From Terasakiella pusilla DSM 6293 (GTDB lineage Bacteria > Pseudomonadota > Alphaproteobacteria > Rhodospirillales > Terasakiellaceae), in assembly GCF_000688235.1 (NCBI RefSeq), contig NZ_JHYO01000015.1, positions 1 through 64,000 on the forward strand: a DNA stretch of 64,000 nucleotides, in the 5' to 3' direction. A program made the position numbers and the translations under genes. This document shows positions 1-8,935 of this stretch, piece after piece (the first letter of the stretch is position 1; each line of letters starts with the position of its first letter). The notes under the pieces were generated by a model. The model was not told the DNA's origin, made no database searches, and saw nothing but the letters and a program-made list of their open reading frames with translations.

Positions 1-258
1 ATAAGCTTTTGAAATTTCTTCAAGAAGATGATCCCAAACACCAGCCTTTCGCCAACGAACAAACCTATTGTAACAGGTCGTATATGAACCGTAGCGTTCA
101 GGCACATCTGCCCAAGGAGACCCTGTGCGAAACCGCCAGAGAATGCCGTTCAAAACACGGCGGTCATCTACACGTGGAACGCCTCGGCTTTTTTGAGGCA
201 AAAGCGGTTCAATGATCGACCATTCATAGTCTGTAAGCTCAAAACGGCGGCGGCTCAT
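1..258 (-). mobile_element. IS5-family transposase, N-terminal part (cut by window edge)
   Basis: Reading the minus strand from the ATG at 256-258 gives 86 uninterrupted codons to the window edge. The protein begins MSRRRFELTDYEWSIIEPLL and continues with RGVPRVDDRRVLNGILWRFR and CYNRFVRWRKAGVWDHLLEE. This is the N-terminal DUF4096 region of IS5-family (IS427-like group) transposases, usually encoded as the first of two overlapping frames. The catalytic DDE part would lie beyond base 1 and cannot be seen. The terminal inverted repeat should lie between the ATG and about 340; ATGAGTTTACGGCCTAG near 319-335 is only a guess for it. The element probably moved into, or together with, the AT-rich DNA that follows. 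Confidence 0.85.
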
Positions 259-449
259 AATTCCCTCCAAATCTTTTGGAAGGTTGAATCATATTCAAGC
301 TGATACAGGAAGGAATTTTATGAGTTTACGGCCTAGCCTCATTGCCATTTTCGTACATATAAGTTTCATGTAAATTATTAGTAGTCCCATATTCAGCATT
401 TAATATAATAAATTGAAATTGGCTATATTCACTCATCGGTTCCTTCGAA

Positions 450-1661
450 ATGAAAAAATCCATTACCTTATTATTTTTAGCTTTTTACATTAGTGGGTGC
501 GCCAGCACTTACACTTACAATGGAACGACCTACTCAAGTAGAAACGATGCGGTGAACGCCATTCATAATTTCTATTCACGAAATATGGATTATGTTTCTG
601 AAAGCACCTCAGAAAAGAATGGGAGCGCGCTTTTCGTTTTCCCTACTCGATTTGAATACTTAAAAAACGGCCTGATTAATCCTCATAACACCAACGAAGA
701 TGGTCGACAATATCTCGTAGATACAATGGAGATAAATGCAAAATATCTGTTTGATGCTGTTAAAAAGAGTCAACTCTTTAATAAAGTTGACTTGCAGAGA
801 ACCTCGCTTACTAAAAGCCCATCCTTTAGTGGTTATGACTATATAATCTGGCAATATTTACCGAACCCACAACAAACCTCTTGGTATGTTCAAAGAAAAG
901 ACGGCTCGAGAAGCAATTTAGGCTTTGACTTCGGCACCAACCAACACCTTAGAATTCAAAGCTGGGTTAATAGCCTTAAATTAGCTTTAAAAAACGCCAA
1001 CAAAGGTCCTATAGAAGGCGGAAAACGAACTCCTTCCACATCTAGTGGAACTGGTTTTTTCATTAATCAGCATGGGTATGGCTTAACCAACGCCCATGTC
1101 GTTTCCAATTGCTCAGACATAACGTTGAAAATGCCAAATCAACAAACATCAAAAATCACGCTCATTAAAGCAGACCAAATTAATGACATTGCCATTTTCA
1201 AAAGTAGCATGAAGCCAACCTCTTACGGAAAATTACGTTCCACAAAAAGTATTAAAGCTGGGGAACCCGTTAGTCTGTATGGATTTCCTCTAGTATCAAC
1301 ATTGTCCACGTCAGGAAACGTAACAAGCGGTAATGTTAGCGCGTTGACTGGTATTCGTGATGATTCGAGGTTTTTTCAAATTACCGCACCAGTTCAACCC
1401 GGAAACAGCGGTGGTCCACTTTTTGATGATAAAGGAAATGTCATTGGCATCGTAACCGAAAAGTTGAACGCACTATATATAGCTGCCCAAACCGGTGATA
1501 TTCCACAAAATGTCAATTTCTCCCTCAAGAACAATCTCATCATCAATTTCTTAGATACCAATAATATTCCTTATAGTTCTACAATTAATTCGAAGATCAT
1601 TTCCCTTGTCGATTTAACAGAAAAAGCAAAAGAATTTACGGGACAAATCCTCTGCAACTAA
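450..1661 (+). CDS. Trypsin-like (HtrA-type) serine protease lipoprotein
   Basis: A 403-residue protein with a lipoprotein signal (MKKSITLLFLAFYISGC, lipobox ISGC with Cys17), so probably anchored in the envelope. Residues about 190-350 carry a chymotrypsin/HtrA fold with a full triad: His in TNAHVVSN, Asp in NDIAIFKS and Ser in QPGNSGGPLFDD. No PDZ domain is visible after the protease domain, unlike DegP/DegS. The N-terminal 170 residues are not recognised. The gene is much richer in A/T than its neighbours, uses codons rare in the rest of the window, and lies next to an insertion sequence, all suggesting acquisition. No Shine-Dalgarno is evident, but the lipoprotein signal fixes the start. 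Substrate unknown; a protein quality-control or defence-related protease are both possible. Confidence 0.8.
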   Translation: MKKSITLLFLAFYISGCASTYTYNGTTYSSRNDAVNAIHNFYSRNMDYVSESTSEKNGSALFVFPTRFEYLKNGLINPHNTNEDGRQYLVDTMEINAKYLFDAVKKSQLFNKVDLQRTSLTKSPSFSGYDYIIWQYLPNPQQTSWYVQRKDGSRSNLGFDFGTNQHLRIQSWVNSLKLALKNANKGPIEGGKRTPSTSSGTGFFINQHGYGLTNAHVVSNCSDITLKMPNQQTSKITLIKADQINDIAIFKSSMKPTSYGKLRSTKSIKAGEPVSLYGFPLVSTLSTSGNVTSGNVSALTGIRDDSRFFQITAPVQPGNSGGPLFDDKGNVIGIVTEKLNALYIAAQTGDIPQNVNFSLKNNLIINFLDTNNIPYSSTINSKIISLVDLTEKAKEFTGQILCN

Positions 1662-1711
1662 AACCTCTCTAACCTTTCCATAACCCTTTCAAACTTTACA
1701 GAGAGGGTATC

Positions 1712-3247
1712 ATGACCGCACGGATCACAACTGTCACATTCCAAGGCATCGACGTTATTGAGGTCGAGGTTCAGGTTTCCATCACCAATGGCTTGCCCGC
1801 GCTTAACATTGTCGGGCTGGCAGATAAGGCGGTTTCAGAAGCGCGCGAGCGGGTACGCTCTGCGCTCAGTGCGCTTGGTCTGTCCCTGCCGCCCAAACGG
1901 ATCACGGTCAATCTATCGCCTGCCGATCTTGCCAAGGAAGGATCACACTTTGATCTACCCATTGCCCTCGGCCTGCTCACTGCCATGGATGTGCTGTCGG
2001 AAGAAGAGTTGATGCCCTTTATCGTGCTGGGGGAGCTGGCGCTTGATGGGCGCCTTTCCCCCGTTGCCGGGGTTTTGCCTGCTGCCATTCATGCACAAGT
2101 CAACAACCGCAATATCCTGTGCCCCAAAGCCCAAGGCGGTGAAGCGGTTTGGGCCGGAGATTTAGACGTCATCGCGCCGCATAGTCTGCTGGAATTGGTC
2201 AACCATTTTAAAGGCCGTTGCCTGTTGGAACGTCCAACCCCGATTAAAGCAAACCGCAATACCGCCCGCGATGCCTTAGACCTGCGTGATATTCGCGGGC
2301 AAGAAAGTGCCAAACGCGCCCTTGAGATTGCAGCCGCCGGTAATCATAACCTGTTGCTCTGTGGCCCACCCGGCGCAGGCAAATCCATGCTCGCACGTCG
2401 CTTGCCCGGTATCCTGCCGCCCCTTGATGCCTATGAAGCCCTTGAAGTCTCCATGATCCATTCCATTGCAGGCACGCTGCCCGAAGGTGGCTTGATGGTG
2501 GATCGCCCGTTTCGTGATCCCCATCATTCCGCCTCCATGCCCGCGCTGATCGGCGGGGGACATCGGGTGCGACCGGGGGAAGTTTCCCTTGCTCATTTGG
2601 GTGTGCTGTTTCTAGATGAATTGCCAGAATATAACCGCCCCGCCCTTGAAGCCTTACGCCAGCCGCTGGAAACGGGCCGGGCAGAAATTGCGCGGGCCAA
2701 TGCTCATGTCAGTTATCCCGCGCGTGTGCAACTGATCGCCGCGATGAACCCCTGCCGCTGCGGGCATTTAAGTGATCCGGCACTTGCCTGTTCACGCGCG
2801 CCCAAATGTGCGGAAAGTTATCGCGATAAAATCTCCGGCCCCTTGCTGGACCGGATTGATTTGCACCTCGACGTCCCGCCCGTCAGCCCTGCTGATTTAC
2901 ACCTGCCACCCGCCCAAGAAGGCAGTGTCGAGGTGCGCCAACGGGTCCACGCCGCCCGCCAGATCCAACGCACCCGCTATGAAGCCCACGGCATCCGCAC
3001 CAATGCCGAGGCCGATGGGGAATTGCTGCTAAACATCGCGACACCAGACACGGCGGGCAAAAACCTGTTGTTGGAAGCCACCAATAAGCTGAAACTGTCC
3101 GCACGCGGCTACCACCGTATTTTGCGTGTGGCGCGCACCTTGGCGGATTTGGAACAAACAGAACAGGTGCACAGCCGACATATTGCCGAAAGCCTGTCCT
3201 ATCGCCCCAATATCATCCGAAAGGAAAAGACAGCTTTTGCCGTGTAA
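1712..3247 (+). CDS. comM: YifB/ComM family Mg-chelatase-like AAA+ ATPase
   Basis: 511 residues, the full length of the family. Residues 1-170 form the Lon-protease-like ChlI domain (ITNGLPALNIVGLADKAVSE). A Mg-chelatase AAA+ core follows, with Walker A GPPGAGKS near residue 218 and Walker B LFLDELPE, then the C-terminal Mg-chelatase domain. A Cys cluster (NPCRCG, later C residues near 355-362) is typical. In Vibrio and Haemophilus ComM is a hexameric helicase that drives branch migration during natural transformation; in alphaproteobacteria the role is inferred from that. A good ribosome site (AGAGAGGG, 1700-1707) precedes the ATG. It probably has its own promoter, because the upstream gene is foreign-looking. 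Confidence 0.93.
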   Translation: MTARITTVTFQGIDVIEVEVQVSITNGLPALNIVGLADKAVSEARERVRSALSALGLSLPPKRITVNLSPADLAKEGSHFDLPIALGLLTAMDVLSEEELMPFIVLGELALDGRLSPVAGVLPAAIHAQVNNRNILCPKAQGGEAVWAGDLDVIAPHSLLELVNHFKGRCLLERPTPIKANRNTARDALDLRDIRGQESAKRALEIAAAGNHNLLLCGPPGAGKSMLARRLPGILPPLDAYEALEVSMIHSIAGTLPEGGLMVDRPFRDPHHSASMPALIGGGHRVRPGEVSLAHLGVLFLDELPEYNRPALEALRQPLETGRAEIARANAHVSYPARVQLIAAMNPCRCGHLSDPALACSRAPKCAESYRDKISGPLLDRIDLHLDVPPVSPADLHLPPAQEGSVEVRQRVHAARQIQRTRYEAHGIRTNAEADGELLLNIATPDTAGKNLLLEATNKLKLSARGYHRILRVARTLADLEQTEQVHSRHIAESLSYRPNIIRKEKTAFAV

Positions 3248-3255
3248 GGCATGCC

Positions 3256-3705
3256 CTAACGTTTTTCCTTAAAAAAGGACGTAAGCAAATCTGCACAGTC
3301 GGTTTCGCGTAAGCCCCCATACACTTCCGGCTTATGATGACAGGTCGGTTGATTATAAAAACACGCGCCATGGTCCACCCCACCGCCTTTAGGATCATAA
3401 GCCCCAAAGTACAGACGGCGGATCCGCGCAAAGGAAATCGCGGTGGCGCACATGGTGCAGGGTTCCAGCGTGACATAGAGGTCGCAATCGATCAGGCGTG
3501 CGCTGCCAAGGGCGCGTCCTGCTTCGCGGATCGCCAGAATTTCTGCATGGGCAGACGGGTCATGATCTTCCTCACAGCGGTTGCCCGCCCGCGCGATAAT
3601 CTCCCCGTTCGGGGCCACAATAACGGCACCGATGGGGACTTCCCCGCGCGATTTTGCCTTTTCAGCTTCTTTTAAGGCTTGTTCCATATAATCACTCATA
3701 GACAT
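3256..3705 (-). CDS. tadA: tRNA-specific adenosine deaminase
   Basis: A 149-residue cytidine/deoxycytidylate deaminase-fold enzyme. It shows the zinc and proton-shuttle motif HAEILAIREAG and the zinc-binding PCTMCATAI motif. TadA converts A34 to inosine in the anticodon of tRNA-Arg(ACG), and the length and motifs fit it better than CMP or guanine deaminases. Convergent with comM (8-base gap) and divergent from the amidotransferase gene with only 17 bases between the two ATGs. The first ATG (MSMSDYMEQ) is used; the internal ATGs at codons 3 and 7 are possible alternatives. Confidence 0.92.
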   Translation of the reverse strand: MSMSDYMEQALKEAEKAKSRGEVPIGAVIVAPNGEIIARAGNRCEEDHDPSAHAEILAIREAGRALGSARLIDCDLYVTLEPCTMCATAISFARIRRLYFGAYDPKGGGVDHGACFYNQPTCHHKPEVYGGLRETDCADLLTSFFKEKR

Positions 3706-3722
3706 CGTTATAATACAGCGTT

Positions 3723-4454
3723 ATGAGTGTGGCTATGAAAACTCCCCTGATTGGCATTACCATGGATAGCGAAGACGGCAGCCCGAGCGCCTATTCAAAA
3801 TTCGACTGGTATGCGTTACGCGAAAATTACGCCGGTGCGGTTGCCCATGCCGGTGGCCTGCCCCTTCCCCTGCCCCATGAGCCGGAGCTGGCAAACCAGT
3901 ATCTCGACCTCATTGACGGGCTGGTTGTGACGGGCGGTGCCTTTGATGTCTCCCCCGCTATGTATGGGGAAAGTGATGTCCATGACACGGTTATCACCAA
4001 GGACAAACGCACCCGTTTTGAATGGGCGATGGTACAAGGCGCGCTTGAACGCGACATGCCGATTTTGGGGATTTGCGGCGGTCAACAATTGTTGCATGTA
4101 GTCTTGGGCGGTAAGCTGGTTCAGCATATCCCGGACCTGTATAAAGACTGCCTGCCCCACGAACAACCGAACCCGCGTGACGAGGCAGGCCATACGGTCA
4201 CTGTGAAAACAGGCACCTTGTTGCACAACATCGTTGGGGAAGATGAACTGAGCGTCAATAGCGCCCATCATCAAGCCGTGTTGGACGAACCCGCAGGCGT
4301 TGTCATCAATGCCACCGCACCGGATACGGTCCTGGAAGGGATCGAAGTACCGGACAAAAAATTCTGTCTGGGTGTACAATGGCACCCGGAATTCCATATC
4401 TGCGAAGGTGATAAAAAAATCTTCGCTGCATTTATTGAGGCTAGCCGATCATGA
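3723..4454 (+). CDS. Class I glutamine amidotransferase / gamma-glutamyl-GABA hydrolase family (peptidase C26)
   Basis: 243 residues. The nucleophile elbow GICGGQQLLHVVLGG (Cys near residue 117) and the GVQWHPEF His/Glu pair near the C terminus complete the catalytic triad of the C26 family. PuuD, the best-known relative, hydrolyses gamma-glutamyl-GABA in putrescine catabolism. No other putrescine genes are nearby, so the substrate is uncertain. A TATAAT box at 3709-3714 lies nine bases before the ATG, so the message may be leaderless or may start translation at the second ATG (codon 5). The stop overlaps the rluB start (ATGA), so the two are co-translated. Confidence 0.85.
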   Translation: MSVAMKTPLIGITMDSEDGSPSAYSKFDWYALRENYAGAVAHAGGLPLPLPHEPELANQYLDLIDGLVVTGGAFDVSPAMYGESDVHDTVITKDKRTRFEWAMVQGALERDMPILGICGGQQLLHVVLGGKLVQHIPDLYKDCLPHEQPNPRDEAGHTVTVKTGTLLHNIVGEDELSVNSAHHQAVLDEPAGVVINATAPDTVLEGIEVPDKKFCLGVQWHPEFHICEGDKKIFAAFIEASRS

Positions 4455-5455
4455 GTGATGATAAATTGACCCTAAAAGGTGACCGGATCGCCAAGGTGAT
4501 TGCCCGCGCCGGTGTCTGTTCGCGCCGCGAGGCCGAACGCATGATCGAAGAAGGCCGCGTCAGCGTCGATGGCGAGATCATCAAAAGCCCCGCCCTGAAC
4601 GTGGTGCCGACCAACATCATCGTGGTTGACGGCAAAGCCTTACCCGACAGACAGCCGCCGCGCCTCTGGCGCTTTCACAAGACCCGCGGTCTGATCACCA
4701 CCAACAAAGACCCCGAAGGTCGCCCGACGGTTTTTGAACAACTGCCCCAAGGCACACCGCGTGTGATTTCTGTCGGACGACTGGATTTTAATACCGAAGG
4801 TCTGTTGCTGTTGACCAACGATGGCGAGCTTGCGCGTTATCTGGAACGTCCAGACAGTGGCATGGTGCGCCGTTATCGCGTGCGCGTCCACGGCCGCGTC
4901 AACGAAGATGAATTGGCCGCCCTGAAAGAAGGGCCGGTCATCGACGGTGTGCAATATGGACCGGTCGAAGCCATTTTGGATGTGCAAAAAGGGTCCAATG
5001 CCTGGATCAATATCAACATCCGCGAAGGTAAAAACCGCGAGGTTCGCCGTGTCATGGAATCGCTTGGCTATGAAGTGACCCGCCTGATCCGGACCGACTA
5101 CGGGCCCGTCCAATTGGGTAAACTCCCGCAAGGAGAATTAGAAGAAATCCCGCGCAAAGCCCTAAGCGAATGGTTTGGCGGTAAAGTTGCTGGCATTAGC
5201 GGTAACAGCAAAGGCGCGAGCAAAGAAGGCTTTGCCCAAGCCAAGGAAAAGCCGCGCTTTAAAGGCCCGCGCCGTGATAAAGCCGCAGACGAAGAAGACA
5301 CCCGCAAAGGGCCACGTCGTGGCACGAAACCATCGGAAAAAGGCGTGAGAAAAGGTCCACGCCGTGACAAAAATACGGACGAAAGCGACCGCAGAACCGG
5401 TCCGCGCAAAGGTCCCCAAAAAGGAAGAAAGCCAAATGCGGATCGTCGGCGGTAA
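4451..5455 (+). CDS. rluB: 23S rRNA pseudouridine synthase B with basic repeat tail
   Basis: 334 residues. An N-terminal S4 RNA-binding domain (AKVIARAGVCSRREAERMIE) is followed by the RsuA/RluB catalytic domain, with the catalytic Asp in GRLDFNTEGLLLLTNDG. RluB/RluE/RluF/RsuA-type enzymes isomerise uridine in rRNA; RluB (U2605 region of 23S) is the best fit by overall form but is not certain. From about residue 245 the protein ends in a highly charged Lys/Arg/Gly/Pro-rich tail with repeated KGPRR units, probably an RNA-binding extension. It overlaps the upstream gene by 4 bases and the rsmD start by 20 bases. Confidence 0.9.
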   Translation: MSDDKLTLKGDRIAKVIARAGVCSRREAERMIEEGRVSVDGEIIKSPALNVVPTNIIVVDGKALPDRQPPRLWRFHKTRGLITTNKDPEGRPTVFEQLPQGTPRVISVGRLDFNTEGLLLLTNDGELARYLERPDSGMVRRYRVRVHGRVNEDELAALKEGPVIDGVQYGPVEAILDVQKGSNAWININIREGKNREVRRVMESLGYEVTRLIRTDYGPVQLGKLPQGELEEIPRKALSEWFGGKVAGISGNSKGASKEGFAQAKEKPRFKGPRRDKAADEEDTRKGPRRGTKPSEKGVRKGPRRDKNTDESDRRTGPRKGPQKGRKPNADRRR

Positions 5456-5987
5456 ATATAAAGGGCGCAAGCTGACAGCGCCGGAGGGACGCGACACCCG
5501 TCCCACCTCGGATCGTGCACGTGAATCGATCTTCAACATTCTGGAACACCAAAGCTGGGGGCGTTCTGCCTTGCGCGGCGGTCGTGTGCTGGATGTGTTT
5601 TGCGGCACAGGGGCATTAGGTATCGAAGCCTATTCGCGCGGGGCAGAGCATGTGACCTTTATGGATAAAGACGAAACCGCCATGAAGTGCCTGATGCAGA
5701 ACCTGAAAGGTCTGGGCGATCGCACGCAAATCCATACCATGCGCGTGGATGCCACCGCCCCCACGACCGCCCAAAATCCGTGCAGCCTGATCTTTATGGA
5801 TGCGCCTTACAAGTCGGGCCTGAACGATCTGGCCATTGCCGCCCTAAAAGCCAAAGGGTGGGTCGCAGACAAAACCCTGTTTGTCGTCGAAGTGTCCAGA
5901 AAAGAAAACTGGATCACACCGGATGGATTTGAAGAACTGGATCGGCGCAAATATGGCGCCGCCCAAGTAATCTTCTTTCAGGCTTAA
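5436..5987 (+). CDS. rsmD: 16S rRNA (guanine966-N2)-methyltransferase
   Basis: 183 residues from the chosen ATG at 5436 ([18 protein letters not shown]), which has AAGGA at 5421-5425. The same frame is open further upstream inside rluB but the extra residues do not resemble the family. The N terminus [18 protein letters not shown] is the RsmD signature, [20 protein letters not shown] is the SAM-binding motif, and MDAPYKSG is the catalytic motif (usually DPPY/DPPF). It methylates G966 of 16S rRNA during small-subunit assembly. Co-transcribed with rluB, so the pair forms an rRNA-modification unit. Convergent with acr3, overlapping it by 4 bases. Confidence 0.93.
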   Translation: MRIVGGKYKGRKLTAPEGRDTRPTSDRARESIFNILEHQSWGRSALRGGRVLDVFCGTGALGIEAYSRGAEHVTFMDKDETAMKCLMQNLKGLGDRTQIHTMRVDATAPTTAQNPCSLIFMDAPYKSGLNDLAIAALKAKGWVADKTLFVVEVSRKENWITPDGFEELDRRKYGAAQVIFFQA

Positions 5988-7000
5988 GGGAAATAAGACC
6001 GGGTTTTATTGGCGATCGCGACCAGCGATAACATGACGGGGACTTCGACCAATACCCCGACAACGGTCGCCAGCGCCGCACCGGAATGAAGCCCGAACAA
6101 GGAAATCGCGACCGCGACCGCCAATTCAAAAAAGTTGGAGGTGCCGATCAACGCACAAGGGGCCGCGATTTTATGGGGTAACTTCAATAGTTTTGCCGCC
6201 CCATAGGCCACCACAAAAATCCCGTAGGTTTGCAGCATTAACGGGATCGCAATCAGCACAATCGCTTGCGGCTTTTCAAAGATGGTTTCCGCCTGAAAGC
6301 CGAACAACAGCACAACCGTGGACAGTAAGCCCACAATAGACCACGGCTTGATCCGGTCCAAAAACCCGTTGAGGCGGGATAGATCGTTTTTACGTTCCAG
6401 TTTTTTGCGCGTCCAAACCCCTGCCAACAAAGGCAGCAGCACATACAGCACGACCGAGATCAACAAGGTTTCCCACGGGACATGCACATCGGTGACACCC
6501 AACAAAAACGCAGCAATCGGCGCAAAGGCAAAGATCATAATAATATCGTTGATGGACACCTGCATCAGCGTATAGGTGGCATCGCCCTTGGTCAGCTGGC
6601 TCCAGACAAACACCATGGCTGTGCAGGGTGCAACACCAAGCAAGATCATGCCTGCGATATATTCATCCGCCGTTTTAGGATCGACAAAATCAGCAAAAAA
6701 GATTTTAAAGAACAGCCAGCCCAGTGCCGCCATGGTAAAGGGCTTGATCAACCAATTGATCACCACAGTCAAGATCAAGCCTGCCGGCTTTTTGCCCACA
6801 TCCTTAAGGGCTGAAAAATCGATCTGCGCCATCATGGGGTAGATCATCAACCAGATGAAGACTGCGACCACCAGATTGACATGAGCCACTTCCAATTTCG
6901 CAACAAAGGCAAAACCGTTGGGCAAGACACTGCCAAGGCCGACCCCGACAACAATCGCCAGTCCGACCCACAATGTCAAATATCTCTCGAAAAGGCCCAT
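5984..7000 (-). CDS. acr3: ACR3-family arsenite efflux transporter
   Basis: 338 residues from the ATG at 7000 ([19 protein letters not shown]). About ten membrane segments are visible. The family Cys is in [15 protein letters not shown], and conserved [10 protein letters not shown] and [11 protein letters not shown] segments are present. ACR3 proteins export As(III) (and sometimes Sb(III)) using the proton gradient. An upstream in-frame ATG at 7024 would add eight residues, but the predicted transcription start (about 7026) would make it leaderless, while 7000 has AAGGGG seven bases before it; 7000 is preferred. No arsenate reductase lies beside it. Its promoter carries an ArsR-type operator nearly identical to that before arsR at 45.9 kb. 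Confidence 0.93.
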   Translation of the reverse strand: MGLFERYLTLWVGLAIVVGVGLGSVLPNGFAFVAKLEVAHVNLVVAVFIWLMIYPMMAQIDFSALKDVGKKPAGLILTVVINWLIKPFTMAALGWLFFKIFFADFVDPKTADEYIAGMILLGVAPCTAMVFVWSQLTKGDATYTLMQVSINDIIMIFAFAPIAAFLLGVTDVHVPWETLLISVVLYVLLPLLAGVWTRKKLERKNDLSRLNGFLDRIKPWSIVGLLSTVVLLFGFQAETIFEKPQAIVLIAIPLMLQTYGIFVVAYGAAKLLKLPHKIAAPCALIGTSNFFELAVAVAISLFGLHSGAALATVVGVLVEVPVMLSLVAIANKTRSYFP

Positions 7001-7032
7001 CGTGATCCCCTTGTTATCATTCATCCGGCCCT

Positions 7033-7062
7033 TTTATATTTCGAATATTATCGAAATGTCAA
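7033..7062 (-). promoter_or_regulatory. Promoter with embedded ArsR operator before acr3
   Basis: On the minus strand TTGACA (7062-7057) and TATAAA (7038-7033) are 18 bases apart, a strong sigma-70 promoter. The spacer is filled by the inverted repeat ATTTCGATAATATTCGAAAT (7057-7038), with perfect 7-base arms and a 6-base centre. A repressor bound here would block RNA polymerase. A near-identical element with the same position relative to the promoter boxes is at 45849-45878, before arsR. Confidence 0.75.
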
Positions 7063-7075
7063 ATCACAGGATTGT

Positions 7076-8932
7076 TTAACCCGACCGCCCAAACAGACGT
7101 TCAATATCCTTGAGCTTGAGTTCCACATACGTCGGGCGACCATGTTTGCACTGACCAGAATGGGGCGTTGCCTCCATCTCGCGCAACAGGGCATTCATTT
7201 CATCCAGACTGAGGCGACGGCCAGCGCGGATGCTGCCATGACAGGCCATGGACCCGCAGACATCCATCAAGCGATCTTTTAAGGACATGGCCTCATCCAC
7301 TTCAGCAAGGCTATCGGCCACATCCTTGACCAAGCCCTGCACGTCGACTTTTGCGCCCAACATGGCAGGTACTTCGCGCACAACCACCGTGCCGGAGCCA
7401 AAATTTTCCAGCACCAAGCCCAGTTCTTCCAGCTCGGCTGCGCGCGCGACCAGGCGGTCGGCATCGGCAAGGTCCAGCTCCACCACTTCGGGGATCAGCA
7501 AGCCTTGGCGTTTGACGCCATTGGCTTCCACGCCATTTTTAATGCGTTCATAGACCAATCGTTCGTGGGCCGCATGTTGATCAACCATGATGATCGCATC
7601 GCCACTTTGCGCAATGATATAGGTTTCATGCAACTGGGCACGCGCGACGCCAAGAGGGTATTGTTCCGGCGGGGCAGACATCGCTACATCAGAAGACTGC
7701 TGCACATTGGCTTGCGGTGGGGCATCAAATCCGCTTAGCGGGGCCTGAAAACTCGCCGCACGTTCACGCAAACCTTCCGGCACATAATGACCCACACCAC
7801 TTGAGTGATGCGGCGACGTGATCGCCCGTGCCATCTCGATCGTGCGCGGGTCCATCTCATACTGTTGCGGATGCTGCATCGGTGCGCGCATGGAGGCCAG
7901 CGCCTCGTCACTGACGGTGGTTGAGGCCAAATGCCCTGCTCCGTTCAGCGCCTGTTTTAACGCACTGACGATCAGACCGCGTACCCCTTGCGGATCACGA
8001 AAACGCACTTCCGCCTTTGCCGGATGGACGTTCACATCCACCGCGCGCGGCGGCAGTTCAATAAACAGCGCCAGCAACGGATGGCGATCATGGGCCAAAA
8101 AGTCACGGTACGCCCCCCGGATCGCGCCATACAGCTGCTTATCCTTGACCGGACGCCCGTTGACGAAAAAGAACTGTAAGGCATTGTTGCCCCGGTTCAG
8201 GGTCGGCAAGCTAATATGGCCGGTCAGACGCACATTGTCGCGCTCCGCCTCAATCGGCACCGCGTTTTCTGCAAACTCTTTACCCATAATGCCGCGCAAC
8301 CGTTCCAGTGTCGCTTCAAACAAATCACCATGGGCGACAGGCAGTTTCAACAATGTGCGCACACCATCACCCAGCGTAAAGCCGATTTCGGGGTGGCACA
8401 TGGCAAGACGTTTGACGGTATCAATGCCATGCGTCAGTTCTGTGCGCGGGGCTTTTAAGAACTTAAGGCGGGCGGGCGTGGCAAAAAACAGATCACGCAC
8501 CTCAATACGTGTTCCTTTCGGATGCGCCGCAGGTTCCGGTCCCTGCTTTTCGCCGCCTTCGACACGGATGCACCAGGCATTCTCCGCTTTTTCCGTACGT
8601 GAGGTGATAGACATGCGCGAAACCGACCCGATGGAGGGCAACGCCTCGCCGCGAAAGCCCAACGTCGCAATATTAAACAGGTCTTCATCGGGGATTTTAG
8701 AGGTTGCGTGGCGTTGCACCGCCAGTTCCAGTTCCTCCGGCTCCATCCCGCAGCCGTCATCGGTGACGGATAACAGGACGCGCCCCCCTTCCTTCATCAC
8801 GATATCGATACGGCTTGCACCCGCATCAATCGCGTTTTCCACCAGTTCTTTCATGGCAGAAGCCGGACGCTCCACCACCTCACCGGCGGCGATCTGGTTA
8901 ATCAGGGTCTGAGGGAGAAGGCGAATACCCAT
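7076..8932 (-). CDS. mutL: DNA mismatch repair protein MutL
   Basis: 618 residues. The N terminus is a GHKL ATPase (INQIAAGEVVERPASAMKEL, then DAGASRIDI, DDGCGM and GFRGEALPSI). A transducer domain follows, then a proline-rich linker (about 340-430). The C-terminal dimerisation domain contains DQHAAHERLVYE, which matches the DQHA-x2-E-x4-E endonuclease metal site, and CKHGRPT near the end. MutL is therefore expected to nick the new strand itself, as in most bacteria without MutH. Three bases separate it from pgi upstream, so the two are probably transcribed together. Confidence 0.96.
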   Translation of the reverse strand: MGIRLLPQTLINQIAAGEVVERPASAMKELVENAIDAGASRIDIVMKEGGRVLLSVTDDGCGMEPEELELAVQRHATSKIPDEDLFNIATLGFRGEALPSIGSVSRMSITSRTEKAENAWCIRVEGGEKQGPEPAAHPKGTRIEVRDLFFATPARLKFLKAPRTELTHGIDTVKRLAMCHPEIGFTLGDGVRTLLKLPVAHGDLFEATLERLRGIMGKEFAENAVPIEAERDNVRLTGHISLPTLNRGNNALQFFFVNGRPVKDKQLYGAIRGAYRDFLAHDRHPLLALFIELPPRAVDVNVHPAKAEVRFRDPQGVRGLIVSALKQALNGAGHLASTTVSDEALASMRAPMQHPQQYEMDPRTIEMARAITSPHHSSGVGHYVPEGLRERAASFQAPLSGFDAPPQANVQQSSDVAMSAPPEQYPLGVARAQLHETYIIAQSGDAIIMVDQHAAHERLVYERIKNGVEANGVKRQGLLIPEVVELDLADADRLVARAAELEELGLVLENFGSGTVVVREVPAMLGAKVDVQGLVKDVADSLAEVDEAMSLKDRLMDVCGSMACHGSIRAGRRLSLDEMNALLREMEATPHSGQCKHGRPTYVELKLKDIERLFGRSG

Positions 8933-8935
8933 AGC

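Noticed and set aside
7818-8912. Plus-strand frame of 364 codons
   Set aside because: Antisense to mutL, which is complete and well conserved.
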